64,000 nucleotides of DNA from Bagarius yarrelli (taxonomy: Eukaryota > Chordata > Actinopteri > Siluriformes > Sisoridae): assembly GCA_005784505.1 (NCBI GenBank), contig VCAZ01000137.1, positions 372,001-436,000 of the forward strand, read 5' to 3'. The notes below the pieces were generated by a model. The model ran no database searches. It had not been told where the DNA came from and saw only the letters and a program-made list of their open reading frames with translations. The position numbers and the translations under genes are program-made. Of this stretch, positions 1 through 13,300 are shown piece by piece. How positions within the stretch are numbered: the first letter of the stretch is position 1; the number at the start of each line of letters is the position of its first letter.

Positions 1-1179
1 CAAATATTCCCCTTTCTGTGGTTGAATAGGAAGAGAGCTTCATGTGTGTATGTAGTGACAGTAAAAGTGAGAATGATCGAGTCCCAGTGAGCTGCAGCTT
101 CTAAATGAGAGACAGCAGGGTCAATCCTCCTTTTCACACCTCCCGTCATTCTTGGCAGACAGAACATCCCTGAGACAATATGCAACTCTGACACACGCTG
201 TTATTTGAGCGCATGCCTAATTACAAGCTGACAAGACTGGAGCCAAGAGAAACACGCATTTCAGAAATACGCATTTCCTCGTGCTTAGATCAACTTGTCC
301 AGACACCATATGGAAAAATCGAAGAGCAAGTAGAAGAAGAAGGTACTTGAGCTGTGTTCAGATGCAGCTCTGTATGGCGAGGGCTTGCATACCTCAGGCA
401 GATCTGTTTACATTCGCTCTGTTTCTTAACTTCTGCTTTTAGTTGTTTAGGGACTACGTCTGTCTCACAGTGACAAAAGGCTAAAATAAATGGGTCTTTT
501 TGGAGGTGTGAAATGAGGCCTACTGTACACACTCACTTACTCATTCTAAGGAACCATTTTATCATGATCAAATTCACAGTAGATCCAGACCATATCCCAG
601 AAACACGAGAGAAATACACCCATGAGAGGACACCAATCCATCATTAGGATCATACTCACACACACATACACACATATTTTTTAAGCAGCCAGTTTATCAT
701 TAATGGTATGGTTTTTGGAGATGGAGACAGTAACCTGACCTGAGAATTGAACTTCTGGACCTGAGAGGACCTGCTGAAACACTACATCTACACACACACA
801 CACACACACACACACGGGCAGGTAAATGAGAAAAGCCTTTTAAGAGAATGACATTAAATTATAGCTTTATGGGAATGGAATCATTTACAGTACCCTTGAA
901 CTCGGAAGGATGTTAAGTGTTGACCTTCTCTCACTCTCATCTTTTTAAAAAGATTCTTACAAGATTATTTTTCTGCAAGAACTATTTTTAAACAATGGGC
1001 AAAAATATCACATTTTTAATGAGGTTTCATTGCTGCATTTTGCTGAATAATGAGTATCAGGGCTAAAAGTAACAAGGTTAAAATGGTTTAAGCATTAAAT
1101 TAACAAATGCACAAAATGTGTTCAACTTACATCCAAACTAATGACATAAAAACATTAAGAACATAATAATTTACATCAA

Positions 1180-2165
1180 ATCTTCTTCTACCTATTTTGT
1201 CTGTTCCCTTTAGAGGTCACCACAGCAAATCACCCGTCTCCACCAAGCCTTATCCTTTTTATCCTCTTCACTTACACTTACTAACTTTATGTCCTCACTG
1301 ATCACATCCATATTCCTCCTCTATGGTTTTTCTTTTTACTTCCTTCCAGCAGCTCCATTTCCAACATCCCTCTACAAAAATGTTCCAACCATCTCAATGT
1401 CCTCTCTGACTTTGTCTCCAAAACCTTCGACATAAACCGTCCTTCTGACGTGCTTGTTACTAATCTTGTCCAACCTCGTCAATCATCTTCACATCACAGA
1501 CCTCAACATCCTCAGCTCTGCTACCTCCAACCATGCAAAATAGCTGCTTTCAATACTGTCTTCTACACCTTCCCTTTGATTTCGCTATTACTCTTTTACC
1601 ACACATCACTGCTGACATGTTTTTTCACCCATTTCATTCTGCCTGCACTCATTTTTTCACCTCGTTTCCACACTCTCCATTGTTCTCGACTTTTGACCCC
1701 AAGTACTTAAACTCCTGTACTCCTCCTGTTTTCACTTCTTTACCCTGTTATCTCACTGTTCCACTTCCCTCCCTTTCGTTCACACACATGTATTCTGTCT
1801 TACTTTCATTCCTCTTCTTTCCAGAGAAAACCTCCACCTTTCTGGGTTTTCCTCCACCTGCTCCCTGCACTTACTACAGATCACAATGTCATCTGCAAAC
1901 ATCATTTTACAAGAGTATTCCTGTCTGAATCCCTTTTGTCATCCAGTCCATCACTAAAGCAAACAAGAAGGGGCTCAGAGCCGAACCCTGATGCATTTCC
2001 AACTCCTCTGTCTGACCTACTGCACACCTTATCACAGTCATGCTCCTCTCATACATGTCCTGCACCAATCTGACACACTTTTCTGATACTTCTGACTTTC
2101 TTATACAATACCACAGCCCTTCTCTCGACACCCTGTCATATACTTTCTCCATGTCTACAAAGACA
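1180..2165 (-). mobile_element. RTE-like LINE, truncated 3' part with reverse transcriptase fragment
   Basis: Minus-strand frame 2152-1907 reads KVYDRVSREGLWYCIRKS, then MYERSMTVIRCAVGQTEEL and HQGSALSPFLFALVMDWM, the palm region of a non-LTR reverse transcriptase found in many fish genomes. The remainder towards 1180 is the decayed C-terminal coding region with stops and frameshifts, ending in a gaagaa-type tail. Assignment to the RTE clade is from memory. It is non-functional and 5' truncated. Confidence 0.75.
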
Positions 2166-2754
2166 TAATGCAGCTCCCTTCAACCATCTGTAGTGATTTT
2201 TCTGGGCATAAAGTCATAAATCACTTATATTAAATATTTATTTTCCATTCATAATTAAGGTAAAAACATGACACGTTGAATATAATTAAATACAACATTT
2301 TATTTTTAGTAACTGTTAATCAAACATGTTTGCTAGGTTTTGTGATTTTTTGAACTATAAGTGATTAGGTGGCCATCAAATGCGAATTTTCTAAAATCTA
2401 TAATATACTTTGACAAAAAAAATTCATCGTTGGTGGTGTATAAACACTCCCTTTCCCTTGTTTAAATCAGTTCTGTTCTGTTCTTGTTTCAGTTCCTGTT
2501 TCTTTAAATGTTAATGAGTTCTGTTTACTCCACCCCTTTGTTCTGTTTCCACTTATCCAAAACCATTTCAAATCATTTATTCAATGACTTATTAATCATT
2601 CACACACACCCTTAGAAAGCATCTACAAAGATAAGATTAATGTAGTGTTACCATGTTATCATTACCCACAACACACACAGTTTATGATAAAATGAGCTAC
2701 TGATGTATCGTAAGCATTGCACTGTTATATTTTTGGTATGTTTGGATTTGTTAA

Positions 2755-3060
2755 ATACACTATATGACAATCGATCTGTAGACCATTGGATCCATCCATG
2801 TTTTTTTCCAAACTGTTGCCACAAATTTGGAAAAATGCAATTGCAATTGGAATGCGATTTTACAATTTCTCTTCTTTGGAACTAAAAGGCACAAACCCCC
2901 GTGCACAAAGCCCCTGGGCTCCATGGGTTGAGTGGAAGAATTCTACACAAAACGCTGACCTCAAGCCCTTTAAACATCTACAACAAACTAAATCTAGAAC
3001 ACTAACTGAACTCCATAGCTTCTGATCCAATGGTAGTGCCTGATCTCACTATTGACTGAT
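2755..3060 (+). mobile_element. Tc1-like MITE remnant
   Basis: Degenerate copy of a common teleost Tc1-derived non-autonomous element: cactatatgac at one end, aaactgttgccacaaattt, a cgtgcacaaag box and the gacctcaagccc segment that decays from the transposase SPDLNP motif. Many indels; no intact frame. Confidence 0.6.
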
Positions 3061-3375
3061 GCTCCAGCTGTTTTCTGAGGTCTTGTGGCCTCAGTTGCTT
3101 ACACACAGTGTGACTTCAAAATTCCTGCCATCTGTTAATCACCCGAATGAAGATGGGTTCTCTATTGAGTTTGGTTCCTCTCAACGTTTCTACCTATTAT
3201 TATGCCAGGGAGTTTTTCCTTGCCACCGTTGCCCTCTGCTTGCTCATCAAGGACAAAGTAATTTCTGTTTCATTCACATTGTATAATTTTCTTTGATTGT
3301 GTAAAGCTGCTTTAAGACAATGACTGTTGTAAAAAAACACTATTGAAATAAAATTGAATTGAATTAAATTAAACA
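3061..3375 (+). repeat. unclassified teleost interspersed repeat (LINE 3' end-like)
   Basis: Contains the widely dispersed fish sequence gggagtttttccttgccacc followed by taaagctgctttaagacaatg and a tail of (aattg)-like units at 3345-3372. Short tail-only relics of the same kind are at about 13430-13495 and 18055-18110. Confidence 0.55.
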
Positions 3376-4035
3376 CACATTCCAGCAGACACACTCCAAA
3401 ATTATATGCCATTTCTTTCCCAGATTAGTGGAATTTATTATAACAGCAAACAGCTAAATTAGGGAAATGTCTGTACTCGGATCGTTTTGATGAGAAAGTT
3501 CACAAACCTTTAACTATATTTTGTATTAGTAAAATGTAATTAATAAAAAAAAACCATACTGTAATTGCAAATAAGTTTGCTGGTAGTTAGACTAGATTAG
3601 CTTTTGTATGTTATCCAATATTACAGTACACGTTAAGTGAAATTCTGGCAGGCAGAGGGATAAAACTAAATTGTACACTGGTGGATGGTGCCGCCAAATT
3701 ATTTTTCAATCGAGTGCCAAGCAACAGGGAGAAAATATCATGGCAGAAATATATAATTATCAATAGATCCAAATTCTTACTGACCAAAGAGACCACAATT
3801 CTGGTTTCTTCTAACTATGAACAAGAGCTTGCAAAGGAACAAATCCAACAAGACTAAGACAAAGTAAATAATGTGAAAATAAGCACCAGTTTCATTTCCT
3901 GTGTCGTTTCCACTGTATTGAATTGTCTTTCTACATTTTTTTTTCTCTTGTATCTAGGGTTGCACTGATAATACGTTTCTCTGCATAATACATTAACTAC
4001 CCTATTCAAATATTTAATAATGACACAATGACACA

Positions 4036-4720
4036 ATGATTTTGGCTGAATCGCTATATCGAGAATAAACTGGACTGGACACTGAACTCCACAGCGCTCT
4101 ACACAAAAGACCAGAGCGGATTGTACTTTTTGAGGAAGCTCGGATTCTTCAACCTCTGCAAGACCATTCTTCAGAAGTTCTATGAGTTTGTGGTGTCTAG
4201 TGTCATTTTCTATGCAGCGGTCTGTTGGGGACAAACTGGACAAACTGATCAGGATCAATACTTGGCATGGAGCTGGAACCAGTTCATGTTGTAGCTGACA
4301 GAAGGATGCTGTCGAAACTCTATTCAATCCTCAACAACACTTTGCATCCACTACACAGTGTACCGGCTGCTCAGAGGAGCACATTCAGCCAAAGACTGAT
4401 CTCGACCGAGTGTTGCACCGAACGCTTTGGGAGCTCCTTCATTCCTAAAGCAATCAAACTCTACAATTAAAGGCATTTCATACACATCAAAACTTCAGTT
4501 CTTACAGTACTGTGTAATTACAAGTATTACAGTATCTTTATTTATATTATTTATTCTCGTTACAGTTTCTTGCAACTTGTTTGTTTGTTTTGTTTGTTTG
4601 TTTTACCCCTTTATAATATTCTTCTTTCTTTCTACCTTTCCACTTTCATGAGAGCAATTGTAACAGTGCAAAGAAATTTCCCCCTGGGGGTTTTTGGAAT
4701 CTTTGAATAAAGCAGTCTCT
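4036..4720 (+). mobile_element. L2/CR1-type LINE, C-terminal ORF2 remnant
   Basis: Plus-strand frames broken by frameshifts read LYFLRKLGFFNLCKTIL, FYAAVCWGQT and later TLHPLHSVPAAQRSTFSQRL and SSFIPKAIKLYN. This is the domain after reverse transcriptase in fish L2/CR1-like LINEs. A 3' UTR-like piece with AATAAA follows to about 4720. Decayed. Confidence 0.65.
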
Positions 4721-4999
4721 GCTTAAGCATTAATGAACTTATCCTATTCGTTGCCATGTTGCGATTAATATTGCGTTATCAGTGTTATATTTCTAGCAAA
4801 GCAGAGATTAAAATACAAATTTCCCTTTTTTTCCCAATTCAGAGTGAATCCACACAAAAGACCATTTTTAGCAACACACAGCATGTGTTGCAGACCAACT
4901 GTGACCTAATCATCAGATGTTTATTATTATTATTCAGTTAATACTTGCCCCATACATTGGTGTGTCATTAATTTGCCCGAGGAAGCTGTGTAGTTTAAA

Positions 5000-7020
5000 T
5001 GCACATTTAAATGTATGTAAATAAATAAATTTATTAGTTTATCACACATTACAAAAACCCATTAATTACTTTATTAGTTCAATTAAAAAAATTCTTTCAG
5101 AAGAACATCAGTAGACTTTTTATTGCAACATTTTTAGTTTTACTTCACTTTTAGTTTTACTTTACTAATCAGACAGAAATTGTGTGCAGTCCAAAAAGAA
5201 AAGCCAATCATTTCTTAGATGTATAGAAAAAGGTTAGGTAGCTAAAATGTTTCATGCAATAAAAAATACAATCAGACCAAAAAAAAAGGGTCTAATACAA
5301 ATTTACAGGGTTTTTTTTTATTTATCACTGGTCTGTTTTTGATAAAGCACTTTTTTTTTTTTTAAAAAAAAGCACTTTTGCATATAAAAAAATTAAAATT
5401 TATTCTTCCAGTGTGGAGAAAATTCCAGCTACCTACTGTAAAAAAAAAACAATAATTAAAACATGACAACGCACATGTTAAACACCAAACAGACCTTTAC
5501 AGTAGTGAATAATAAGTGTCTGGAAATATAATGCAAAACCGATCAAGCGACAGACAGACAGACAGACAGCTGGCCTACAAATGGGACAAATATGCAGATC
5601 TTACATCATTTTAGTTTTAGTTTTTGAAACAGTCAACAGAAGTAGTTGTAGAAGTAGTTCTTCTGATTGTAATAGAAATAAAATGGATTGATTGATATAT
5701 ATGTATTTAAAAGAAAAAAACAAAATATATATATATTTTAATGGGTAAAAAAGCAATGAAACTTTTAGAATCGAGACAATTTTTTGCCAGTTCTTAAAAA
5801 CCCCCTCTGTCACTGAGCCGTGCATGTCTGAAACCACATCCTTATTGCATCTGACTGCTTGGTCAACACCAAACCGTAAACCACACTGGCGCAAGTCATC
5901 AGCTTTTCCTGTCCGCACATAACTATACATGCATTCTTTTAATTTGCCAACACAGACCTGATAACTATTTTAAATCACTTTTAAAATTGCCAGCAAATTG
6001 TCATATTTCTGTATACTGGCTTTCAATATATCTCTGACATCGCAAACTGCAGGAAAAAATTATTAGTGCTTGAGTAGACTTTTTATTTCCTTCTTTGGAA
6101 TTCTATGTCAAACACTGTCTTTTCAATTTTCACTCTAAAATATGTTGTATATGCATTTCTGTCAGCCAGAAAGAAGCTTCTTTCAATGCTCCACAGCTTA
6201 TGTCATTATAGCTACATAAAACCCATCAAAGAGGCTCTTTGACCTTAATAGAAATTGAAAAATAAAATACAGAAAATGCACAGCAGAATCTCAAGGCTGC
6301 TTTCTAATTAATAAACAAACATATTCACTTATAAAAGTATCTCCACGTCCAAGCTCCGAGACATGATTCTCCGATTTATTCTGAGTACAAATTGTTCTGA
6401 CTTCCAACAAAACAACCATCTGGGCTTAAAGGACAAATTTGATAAAAAAGCACGTTTTCCACTTATCCAAGACATATTTAAGGAATGACCGAGACGTCTA
6501 GAAATTTTTGCCTCAAACCACATCCAGTTCTTTACTGTCGTCACTAAAACATGCTGACACACTGACGGCCATTCACCGAGGCTGGGTAGAAATATGCAAT
6601 GATTCAAGAACGGAGTGATCTGCGGATAAACCCTGGGTATAATTTACTTATCATGTGGATTAGATGTTTAAGTCTATTGGGTTTTTTTGTGGAAACAGTG
6701 TGATTTAGTGTAATTTAATTTGAAATATAACACAGTTGATTTTTTTAAACAACAGATTTGTTCTGAATTCTTAGAAAACAAATATTAAGCTTTTAAAAAT
6801 ACAGATTCAAGTTTTCAATATGAATTAATTTACAACATTTATATTCAGTGTTCAAAAACTCAAACTGCAGAATTCGGTACAGTAATTACATGTTAAAAAT
6901 CACTTTCCTCTGTATGAACGTCAAAATGGCTTATTAACCTTTTCAGAGATTATCTACTTGACCTCTTACCTACGGATGTGCTCTGACCTACTTTCTGTAG
7001 GATCTGGTCTGTGTACTCTA
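5000..7020. other. no gene or clear element seen
   Basis: AT-rich DNA with homopolymer runs, a short (CAGA)n at about 5550-5570 and short ORFs without coding character. Confidence 0.6.
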
Positions 7021-7029
7021 GTGTCCAGT

Positions 7030-7260
7030 TATTTCTCCATCACGGTGGCTTAGTGTTTAGTGCTGTTGCCTAACAGCAAGAAGGTCCCGGGTTCGATTCC
7101 CCTGCAGGGGTCTTTCTGTTTGCATTTTACATGTTCTCCCTGTGCTTGTGTGGGTTTACTCCACGTTCTCCGGTTTCCTCCCACAGTCCAAAAACATGTA
7201 TGTTAGATTAGTGATTCTAAATTGCCCATAGGAGTGAGTGCTTGTGTGGCCCTGAGAAAT
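7030..7260 (+). mobile_element. V-SINE/DANA-like tRNA-derived SINE
   Basis: The tRNA-like head has an A box (ggtggcttagtg) and B box (gggttcgattcc), followed by the conserved gtttgcattttacatgttct and tttcctcccacagtccaaa domain and the attctaaattgcccatagg segment. This is the only copy of this family in the window that I read in plus orientation. Confidence 0.8.
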
Positions 7261-8159
7261 ATTACTGTATTATTAGATTGTTGTTAAAAACTTTCACAGT
7301 TAGTAAACTTAAAATACACACAAATCAATGTAAAAAAAATATGCTGATTTTACCGATTTTCTTTGGCCAAATTAGACACCCAGAATTAATCATTTCTATT
7401 CTGCACTATTAAATGAGATGGCCATATTGTCTCTGGAATCATACAGAGAAGTACTTACAAACATGATTTTGGAACATAAAACACACACAGAGCATCTTTC
7501 TCAGCTTAGTGCCGGGGGAGGTTGTTCCTGAAAGAGTGTGAGAAGATTTTGTGCCACTTATTGTCTGACATACTGGAAATAGCTGTACTGACAGCAGTGC
7601 AAGAAGAAAAAAAAATACTGCTTAAAAACACTGTTTAAAGCAGTTTGGCTGATGTTAGTCTGACAGAACCTCTTTTGTGTTTTAATGAGTTTGTAGACTG
7701 GATCTACGCACGGTCAGATGTTGATGACTGATTATTTGAGACGCAGAAAATTGAGTTGGATGAGCCCTTCAGATTATACAACGACCACCATGAAATATGA
7801 TGCAGTGTAAGCCAAGATTCTTCTTCTTCTAATCTTTATTTAACAAAACCAATTGAAAATTAATCCATATATTTACCAAAAAAAAAAAAAAATGGAGAAA
7901 TGATTAAGGATATTGTTGAACAGTAAACCACTACCAACTATCACGAAACTTTCTATATTAACCCATAAAGCTTGCATTATCGTAGGTTTACTTAACAAAT
8001 AAGACATTGTAATCTTTTATTTCCCCCTTGCTCTTACCACAGGGTGCACGGAATCTTAATCAATTAACCAATCAGCTCCTTATACAGTACACAAACACCA
8101 ATTAGACCAGAACGAAAATCTGGGCATGTCTGGTGTACAGAAGCAGGCGGTGTGGGATC

Positions 8160-8495
8160 CATAACGCAGAGGAGAGCGTTTATTTAGAATAAGGAAATAG
8201 TCTAATAGAGTCAGAAGGCAGACAGGAGTTTGTTACACAGATATCCAAAGAACCAAGCAAACAAATCCAAATCGATAAATGAAAGACATCATCAAAAAAC
8301 AGGCAGAGATCAAAAAACCGTGAACAAAGGAACAACACAGGAATGCTTGGTAAGTTGCATAGCAAACAGTACTTCACAATGTGGTGAATGCTAAGGCTAG
8401 CTTATATAGTAAGCATGACAGGAAGTGGCACTGGAAGAACCACTGCTGACTCAGGCGATGGCGCCCTCTGGCGGTTGGGAGACAGATTCCTTACA
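8160..8495 (-). mobile_element. Ty3/gypsy LTR with leader and start of gag
   Basis: On the minus strand it begins TGTAAGGAATC at 8495, passes ccgccagagggcgcc and a TATATAAG box, then a T-rich leader, and reaches an ATG at 8162 opening MDPTPPAS, the typical start of fish gypsy gag. A few tens of gag codons may continue to about 8040 with stops. Same type as the LTR at 24.0 kb. Confidence 0.55.
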
Positions 8496-8643
8496 TTTGG
8501 AGTTACACATGTTCTTGCAAATCATGGCTATAACAATAAGATCATTGTTTATGCCTGCATTCCGGTAAAGAACCTGAGTGTTAATAGAGTAGCACACAGG
8601 TTTGTATTTCGAAAGGCTGTACGCACATATGTACAGTATGTTT

Positions 8644-8684
8644 GTATGTACGTATGTATGTATGTATGTATGTATGTATGTATA
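8644..8684. repeat. (TATG)n microsatellite
   Basis: About ten tandem GTAT units. Confidence 0.95.
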
Positions 8685-9299
8685 TCAGAATATAAAACAA
8701 GACTGTATCAAGCACCTTTTTAAGGTCTGCTGTAATCAACAATAGAATGTAAGACCAAAAAAGAGTCGACCTTGAGAAAAGGTTCTTTTTGACTCTATTC
8801 AAGAAATCCTTGCTGACCAAAAAACCAAAAACCCCATCATATCGTCAGACTTAGTCAACAAAAGTAGGTGTAGTACATACTAGTCTATATGAATAGAGTG
8901 CAAAAGATTGAAGAGTTTATCTGCTTCCTAACTAGTTTACCTGCATTTGCAAAAACTGTTGGTACAATAGCATGTTTACATGTGCTAAAGTTCGGATGAG
9001 AAACTTTAAAACCCAATTTTAGTTGTATACATTTATACATTTACTTAATTATGCTCTATTTAATTCATTCAATTTATTTATATATATTTGTTTATCCCTA
9101 TTTAAAATATATTTTTAGTTGATTTTATGAAATTAGATGCATGTTTGTCAAAAATATTCTATATCTATAAAAAATTTATTTAATGCAAAAAAAATTAGAA
9201 TTAAATATAATTGTGTTTTCATAATATTTAAAAATGCAGTGATGATTTAGTCCACTGTTCTGTTTTATTTACCAGAATCGCACAATTGAAAGGATGTGG

Positions 9300-9775
9300 C
9301 CTGAAATGAATGAGTTAATTACCCATTAAAGGAGACTCTTGTCCAGCTGGCTGACCAAAAATTTGTTGTTATGGACTGCAACATAACAAGATACTGTGAT
9401 ACTGATACTGTGTCTGGAACCTCATCTGGCAACTGTGTAAACTAGGCATCAGCAGGGTATTAAAAGCCTGGAACAACCACAGGATTCCTAATTTACTAAA
9501 TAATGTTTAACAAACAACTCTGGACAAAGTAATTGCCATTCGGAACATTTAAAGAGAAGAAGATCTCTGAAGCTGTACTGCACTATGGAACTGAAGCAGC
9601 TGATCTGTACGTGGAAACACTGGAATTGCCTTTGATGAGATTTCCTGTGTTTGGAATGGAGGTGAAAAGGCTACTGCAGAACACCTGTGTATAAAGGAGT
9701 GACCTGACATGGAAATTTTGTTCAATAAACTGGTCAACAAAAACTCTGGGCTCTGCTCACCAAATTCAATCTAAC
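9300..9775 (+). mobile_element. possible solo LTR
   Basis: A TATA-like gtattaaaagcc near 9455 is followed about 270 bp later by AATAAA at 9724 and a short downstream region (ctctgggctctgctcacc). This layout resembles the promoter, polyadenylation signal and R/U5 of an LTR. No flanking retroelement genes were found. Confidence 0.25.
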
Positions 9776-9779
9776 ACAA

Positions 9780-11330
9780 AGATACTTATGAAGAACTTCA
9801 TTGTATGTTGTTTTTACACCAAGTGTGCATTGCAGGACTACTCGACCTCAGTGTCATTAAGAGCTACCAAAGCTTCAGTTACTGAGATCTTCTGCCATGC
9901 ATTTCAAACACTGTGATGCAGTTGCCTTCCACTGATCAACACTGCTTGCATCCGCATCCGATCAGGCTTTTAAAGCAGGCAGCAAATACTGGTTGATCAA
10001 TGAGTCATGAAAACTAGCCAGTGTTACAGATCGAACATTAGATGTTGCAACCAAAGTGTAGGGTGGTTACAAAAAAAAACCAAAACAGAAAAAAGGCATG
10101 TTTTACCGTAATCCAGTACACATATACTGGGTTTGTCATGCTGTCACAGCTCGTAAATTGCCCTTAAAACAATTGTTCACCCAGAAATAAAACCATTTAG
10201 ATTCTTTTAATACAATCTGACAGATTTCTGTTCCTGCATTGAAAGTATACTTACCCCAAACCCTTAACCTCCTCACAGTGTTCATATAGAGACGGTAAAA
10301 TAAATGGATGTGAATAGAGTGGTCAGAGTTTTGGTTGAACAGACTTTCAATAGAGAGCTCTAGGATTCCATTAGACATCATAAAGTCAATTGTCATTTTT
10401 TTTTCTTGAAAGGAATACTGCCGTATTTATAGTTAATTGGCCGTGCAGGAAATCCAGTCCCTTCCTACATTTCTCTACTTTTCGAAAAGCTTTTAGCTGC
10501 ATGTGCACAACAATAGGAAAGAAAATCGTATTTCTGTTTCATGCCACCTTGGAAATGTTTTTATTTGTGATTTAAAGATGAACAAAAGATTGTGGTTTTT
10601 ACATGAGGGTGACTAAATGATGACCTAATGATCAGTTTTCTATGAGCTATTCCTTTATGCTGCGCTTACAGATATATGAAATCTATAACAATAAAACAAA
10701 CCCAAAGTGGCATTTACTAAATCAAAACCATAAACATGTACTATTATCTTTTCAACCTGATTAGTGTATTTCAATAGATTAGTGCAGTTAAAAAATGGAT
10801 TTACAAATATTGATTTTTGTACCTTCTTTTCCTCTTGTTACCCTGAAACTCTGAAAGCAGAGGGATCCTGGTGAAAGGCTATAACATGATCCAATGATTG
10901 ACATCCTTCTTGAGGATTATAACAGCTTAAAAATACAAACATGAAAATATTATATTTACCTTTAGTTCCTGCAAAATCAAGTATCTTATTACTCTCAACA
11001 TCAGGGAGAATTACAGGATCATAATTATCAAGAGCATCTTAAACTTTCCCAACAATGCCATGTACTGCAGTCTTATATCCTGCTTAGCCTCAGTTTGCTG
11101 TTAACTACGTAAATAACAGCGATGTAAATGGACATAAATCAGCATTCACACACAAAATAATTTTTTATTTTTTTTAATGTAGTTATTAATGAATAAACAA
11201 ACAAACCAAAACTGTGTAAAATTTCACCAGCAGGCTACACATTTAGCTGTGTTTATTATCATTGTTATTTACCCTTTTTGGTAAAGCCTCAACTATCTTA
11301 AAATAATGATAAACCTCTAAAACGAGTGGG
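9780..11330. other. no gene or clear element seen
   Basis: Single-copy-looking AT-rich DNA; short ORFs lack coding features. Confidence 0.5.
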
Positions 11331-11527
11331 TCATTGAGGCTTTGGAGGTGCTGCAACAGTGGTGGCAGGGTGGAGTAGTGCAGGTAAAACAGAAACGCTG
11401 GGCGACTGCTGGGGGTGTCCCTGAGAAAAGAACCTCATCTTCTGATTCATTCCCATGGACCTCATAATGTCAACTAGCAGTGAGGTCAAGGGCGCTAGTG
11501 AAGGCAAGTGACCTGACTGATTCGGAA
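11331..11527 (-). pseudogene. coding-like fragment of unknown origin
   Basis: Minus-strand frame ending TGA at 11331 reads LTSLLVDIMRSMGMNQKM, RFFSQGHPQQSPSVSVLP and HPATTVAAPPKPQ. The Pro/Gln-rich sequence and GC content stand out from the AT-rich surroundings. Not recognised; perhaps a piece of a retroelement ORF. Confidence 0.3.
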
Positions 11528-11680
11528 GTACAGCGGTGCCTTGACTTACGAGGTTAATTTGATGGAGCTCGTAACTCAAATTACTCATATGTCAAATCAG
11601 TTTTTTCCATTGAAATGAATTGAAATGCCATTAATTCCTTCCGGGTCCCCAAAAAACACCGCAACAGGATGTGCTGCAGT
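11528..11680 (+). mobile_element. DNA-transposon end (cagcggtgccttgacttacg type)
   Basis: The start cagcggtgccttgacttacg and the following ctcgtaactcaaattactca and ccattgaaatgaat segments match a dispersed vertebrate DNA-transposon/MITE terminus known to me by pattern; the superfamily is not certain. Confidence 0.5.
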
Positions 11681-11949
11681 AAACTGGTTTTATTAAGTAT
11701 AATGTACAGAATTTACCTTGGAGATCAGACAACTCCACTTGCTAACGCGCGTGTCTGACCAGCTATCCAGTGAGACACGGGATGCTGGGTGGATGTTGCG
11801 GTGTTTACTGTGGCGTTTGCTACACCAACTAGCTGTTGGGTGTCTGAAGCTGCCTTGTAAGCTCGAATTTAGCTTGCAACTTAAAGTAAAAAACTGTCCA
11901 AAAGACGACTCGTATTTCTGTTAGTTTGGACACTCAGAAGCCAAAGATA

Positions 11950-12380
11950 CCACTGTAATTACAATTACAGCATTTAGCAGACGCTCCTGTCCAGAGCAAT
12001 GTACAAAAATGGTTTGAGTCTCATTATTAGACAGCTCAATACTTGTACAATGATTACAAATCAAAGTGTAACAACCACAAAAATGCTTGAAAAACAGCAG
12101 CATGGATATTTTTACAGTAAGTGCTTCCCTTTACTGTATCTGTTATTATTTCTTTATTTCATTAAATGTCAAGTGCTAAGTATTTGAGAAAAAGGCAGGT
12201 CTTTAATTGTCTCCTGAAGACAGCCAGTGACTCTGCTGTTTTAACTTTTATGGGAAGTTTATTTCACCATCTTGGTGATGGAACAGAAAAAAGTCTAGAT
12301 GCAGACCTACCCTGTGTCCGGTGGGGATGGTAGGACTAGTCGAGCAGGGCTGGGGGAGATGTTCGCATCTGCAATAGTGT
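11950..12380. mobile_element. decayed teleost interspersed repeat
   Basis: Opens with the SINE/LINE tail motif cagcatttagcagacgctcc and includes tctcctgaagacagccagtg and tttcaccatcttggtgatgg, which I recognise as dispersed fish repeat sequence. Class not resolved. Confidence 0.4.
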
Positions 12381-13019
12381 GTGATATAAACTTAAAACTA
12401 AAGCAAAGTTGAGGTTTATTATTTGTTTATTATTTATTAAACAGAGGGATGTTTCCACTGTCGGCTTTTAAAGCTACTTCTGAGATAAGAATGGTTCACA
12501 ACAGAATTTGGAATTACCTCACAATTTGATGTTTACATTATTGGTTCCATTAATGGTTGTTTATTAAGAAGAGACTGTTCCGCATTATAGAAATAAAGGT
12601 GACCGCCTTAGCCGTTAGCAAAAAACTAAATACAGCTAGCTGCTTTTGTAAACTAGTCACATGGACAGGGTTTGTCCTTCAGTGCTACTCTTTTATTTCC
12701 GTTAAAGAAGATATAATTTCCCATCTTTCTGCTGAACTGACCTCCACCTGCAGCAAGGCACTTTTAATTAAAGAACGGTGCAGACAAGGTCGTCTAAATG
12801 TTCCTGGTCAAAGCAAATAATCCCGCAAAAAATTACATTTTGCATTTAAGTCACACAAAAAAAAACTATTGTAAACTTTTTTTTTTTTTTTTTTTTTAAA
12901 CTTAAATCAAATATAAGCATTTTATATAAGAAAAAAGTGGTATGTGATCATAATATTTACATGGCTAAAAAAACAAATAAACAAAAAAGCACAATTTTTG
13001 TTTTAATTTAAAAGTTTAT

Positions 13020-13108
13020 TCATTTATCATGTATCTGCTGGAGTCTATCCCAACCGTCTCTGAAAGAGTGGAAAGCACCCTGGACAGGTCACCAGTCCAT
13101 CACAGGGC

Positions 13109-13142
<34 letters not shown>

Positions 13143-13300
13143 CACTCCTATGGGCAATTTAGAATCACCAATTAATCTAACATACATGTATTTGAACTGT
13201 GGGAGGAAACCGGAGAACCCGGAGTAAACACACACAAGCACGGGGAGAACATACAAACTCCCTACCCCTGCCCGGGAATTGAATCGAAGTTAACGTGCTG
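13020..13300 (-). mobile_element. V-SINE/DANA-like SINE
   Basis: Minus-oriented copy with atctgctggagtctatccca, caccagtccatcacagggcc, an internal (CA)n at 13112-13134, gaactgtgggaggaaaccgg and a degraded tRNA head near 13290. Confidence 0.8.

Noticed and set aside
1450..1928. Plus-strand ORFs of 86 and 131 codons
   Set aside because: Antisense shadow of the RTE-like LINE on the minus strand.
3854..4327. 157-codon minus-strand ORF
   Set aside because: Antisense to the L2/CR1-type LINE remnant, whose plus-strand frames carry the recognisable motifs.
7070..7110. tRNA-like A and B boxes (also in the other SINE heads)
   Set aside because: They are SINE heads, not functional tRNA genes: the cloverleaf is not maintained and SINE bodies follow.
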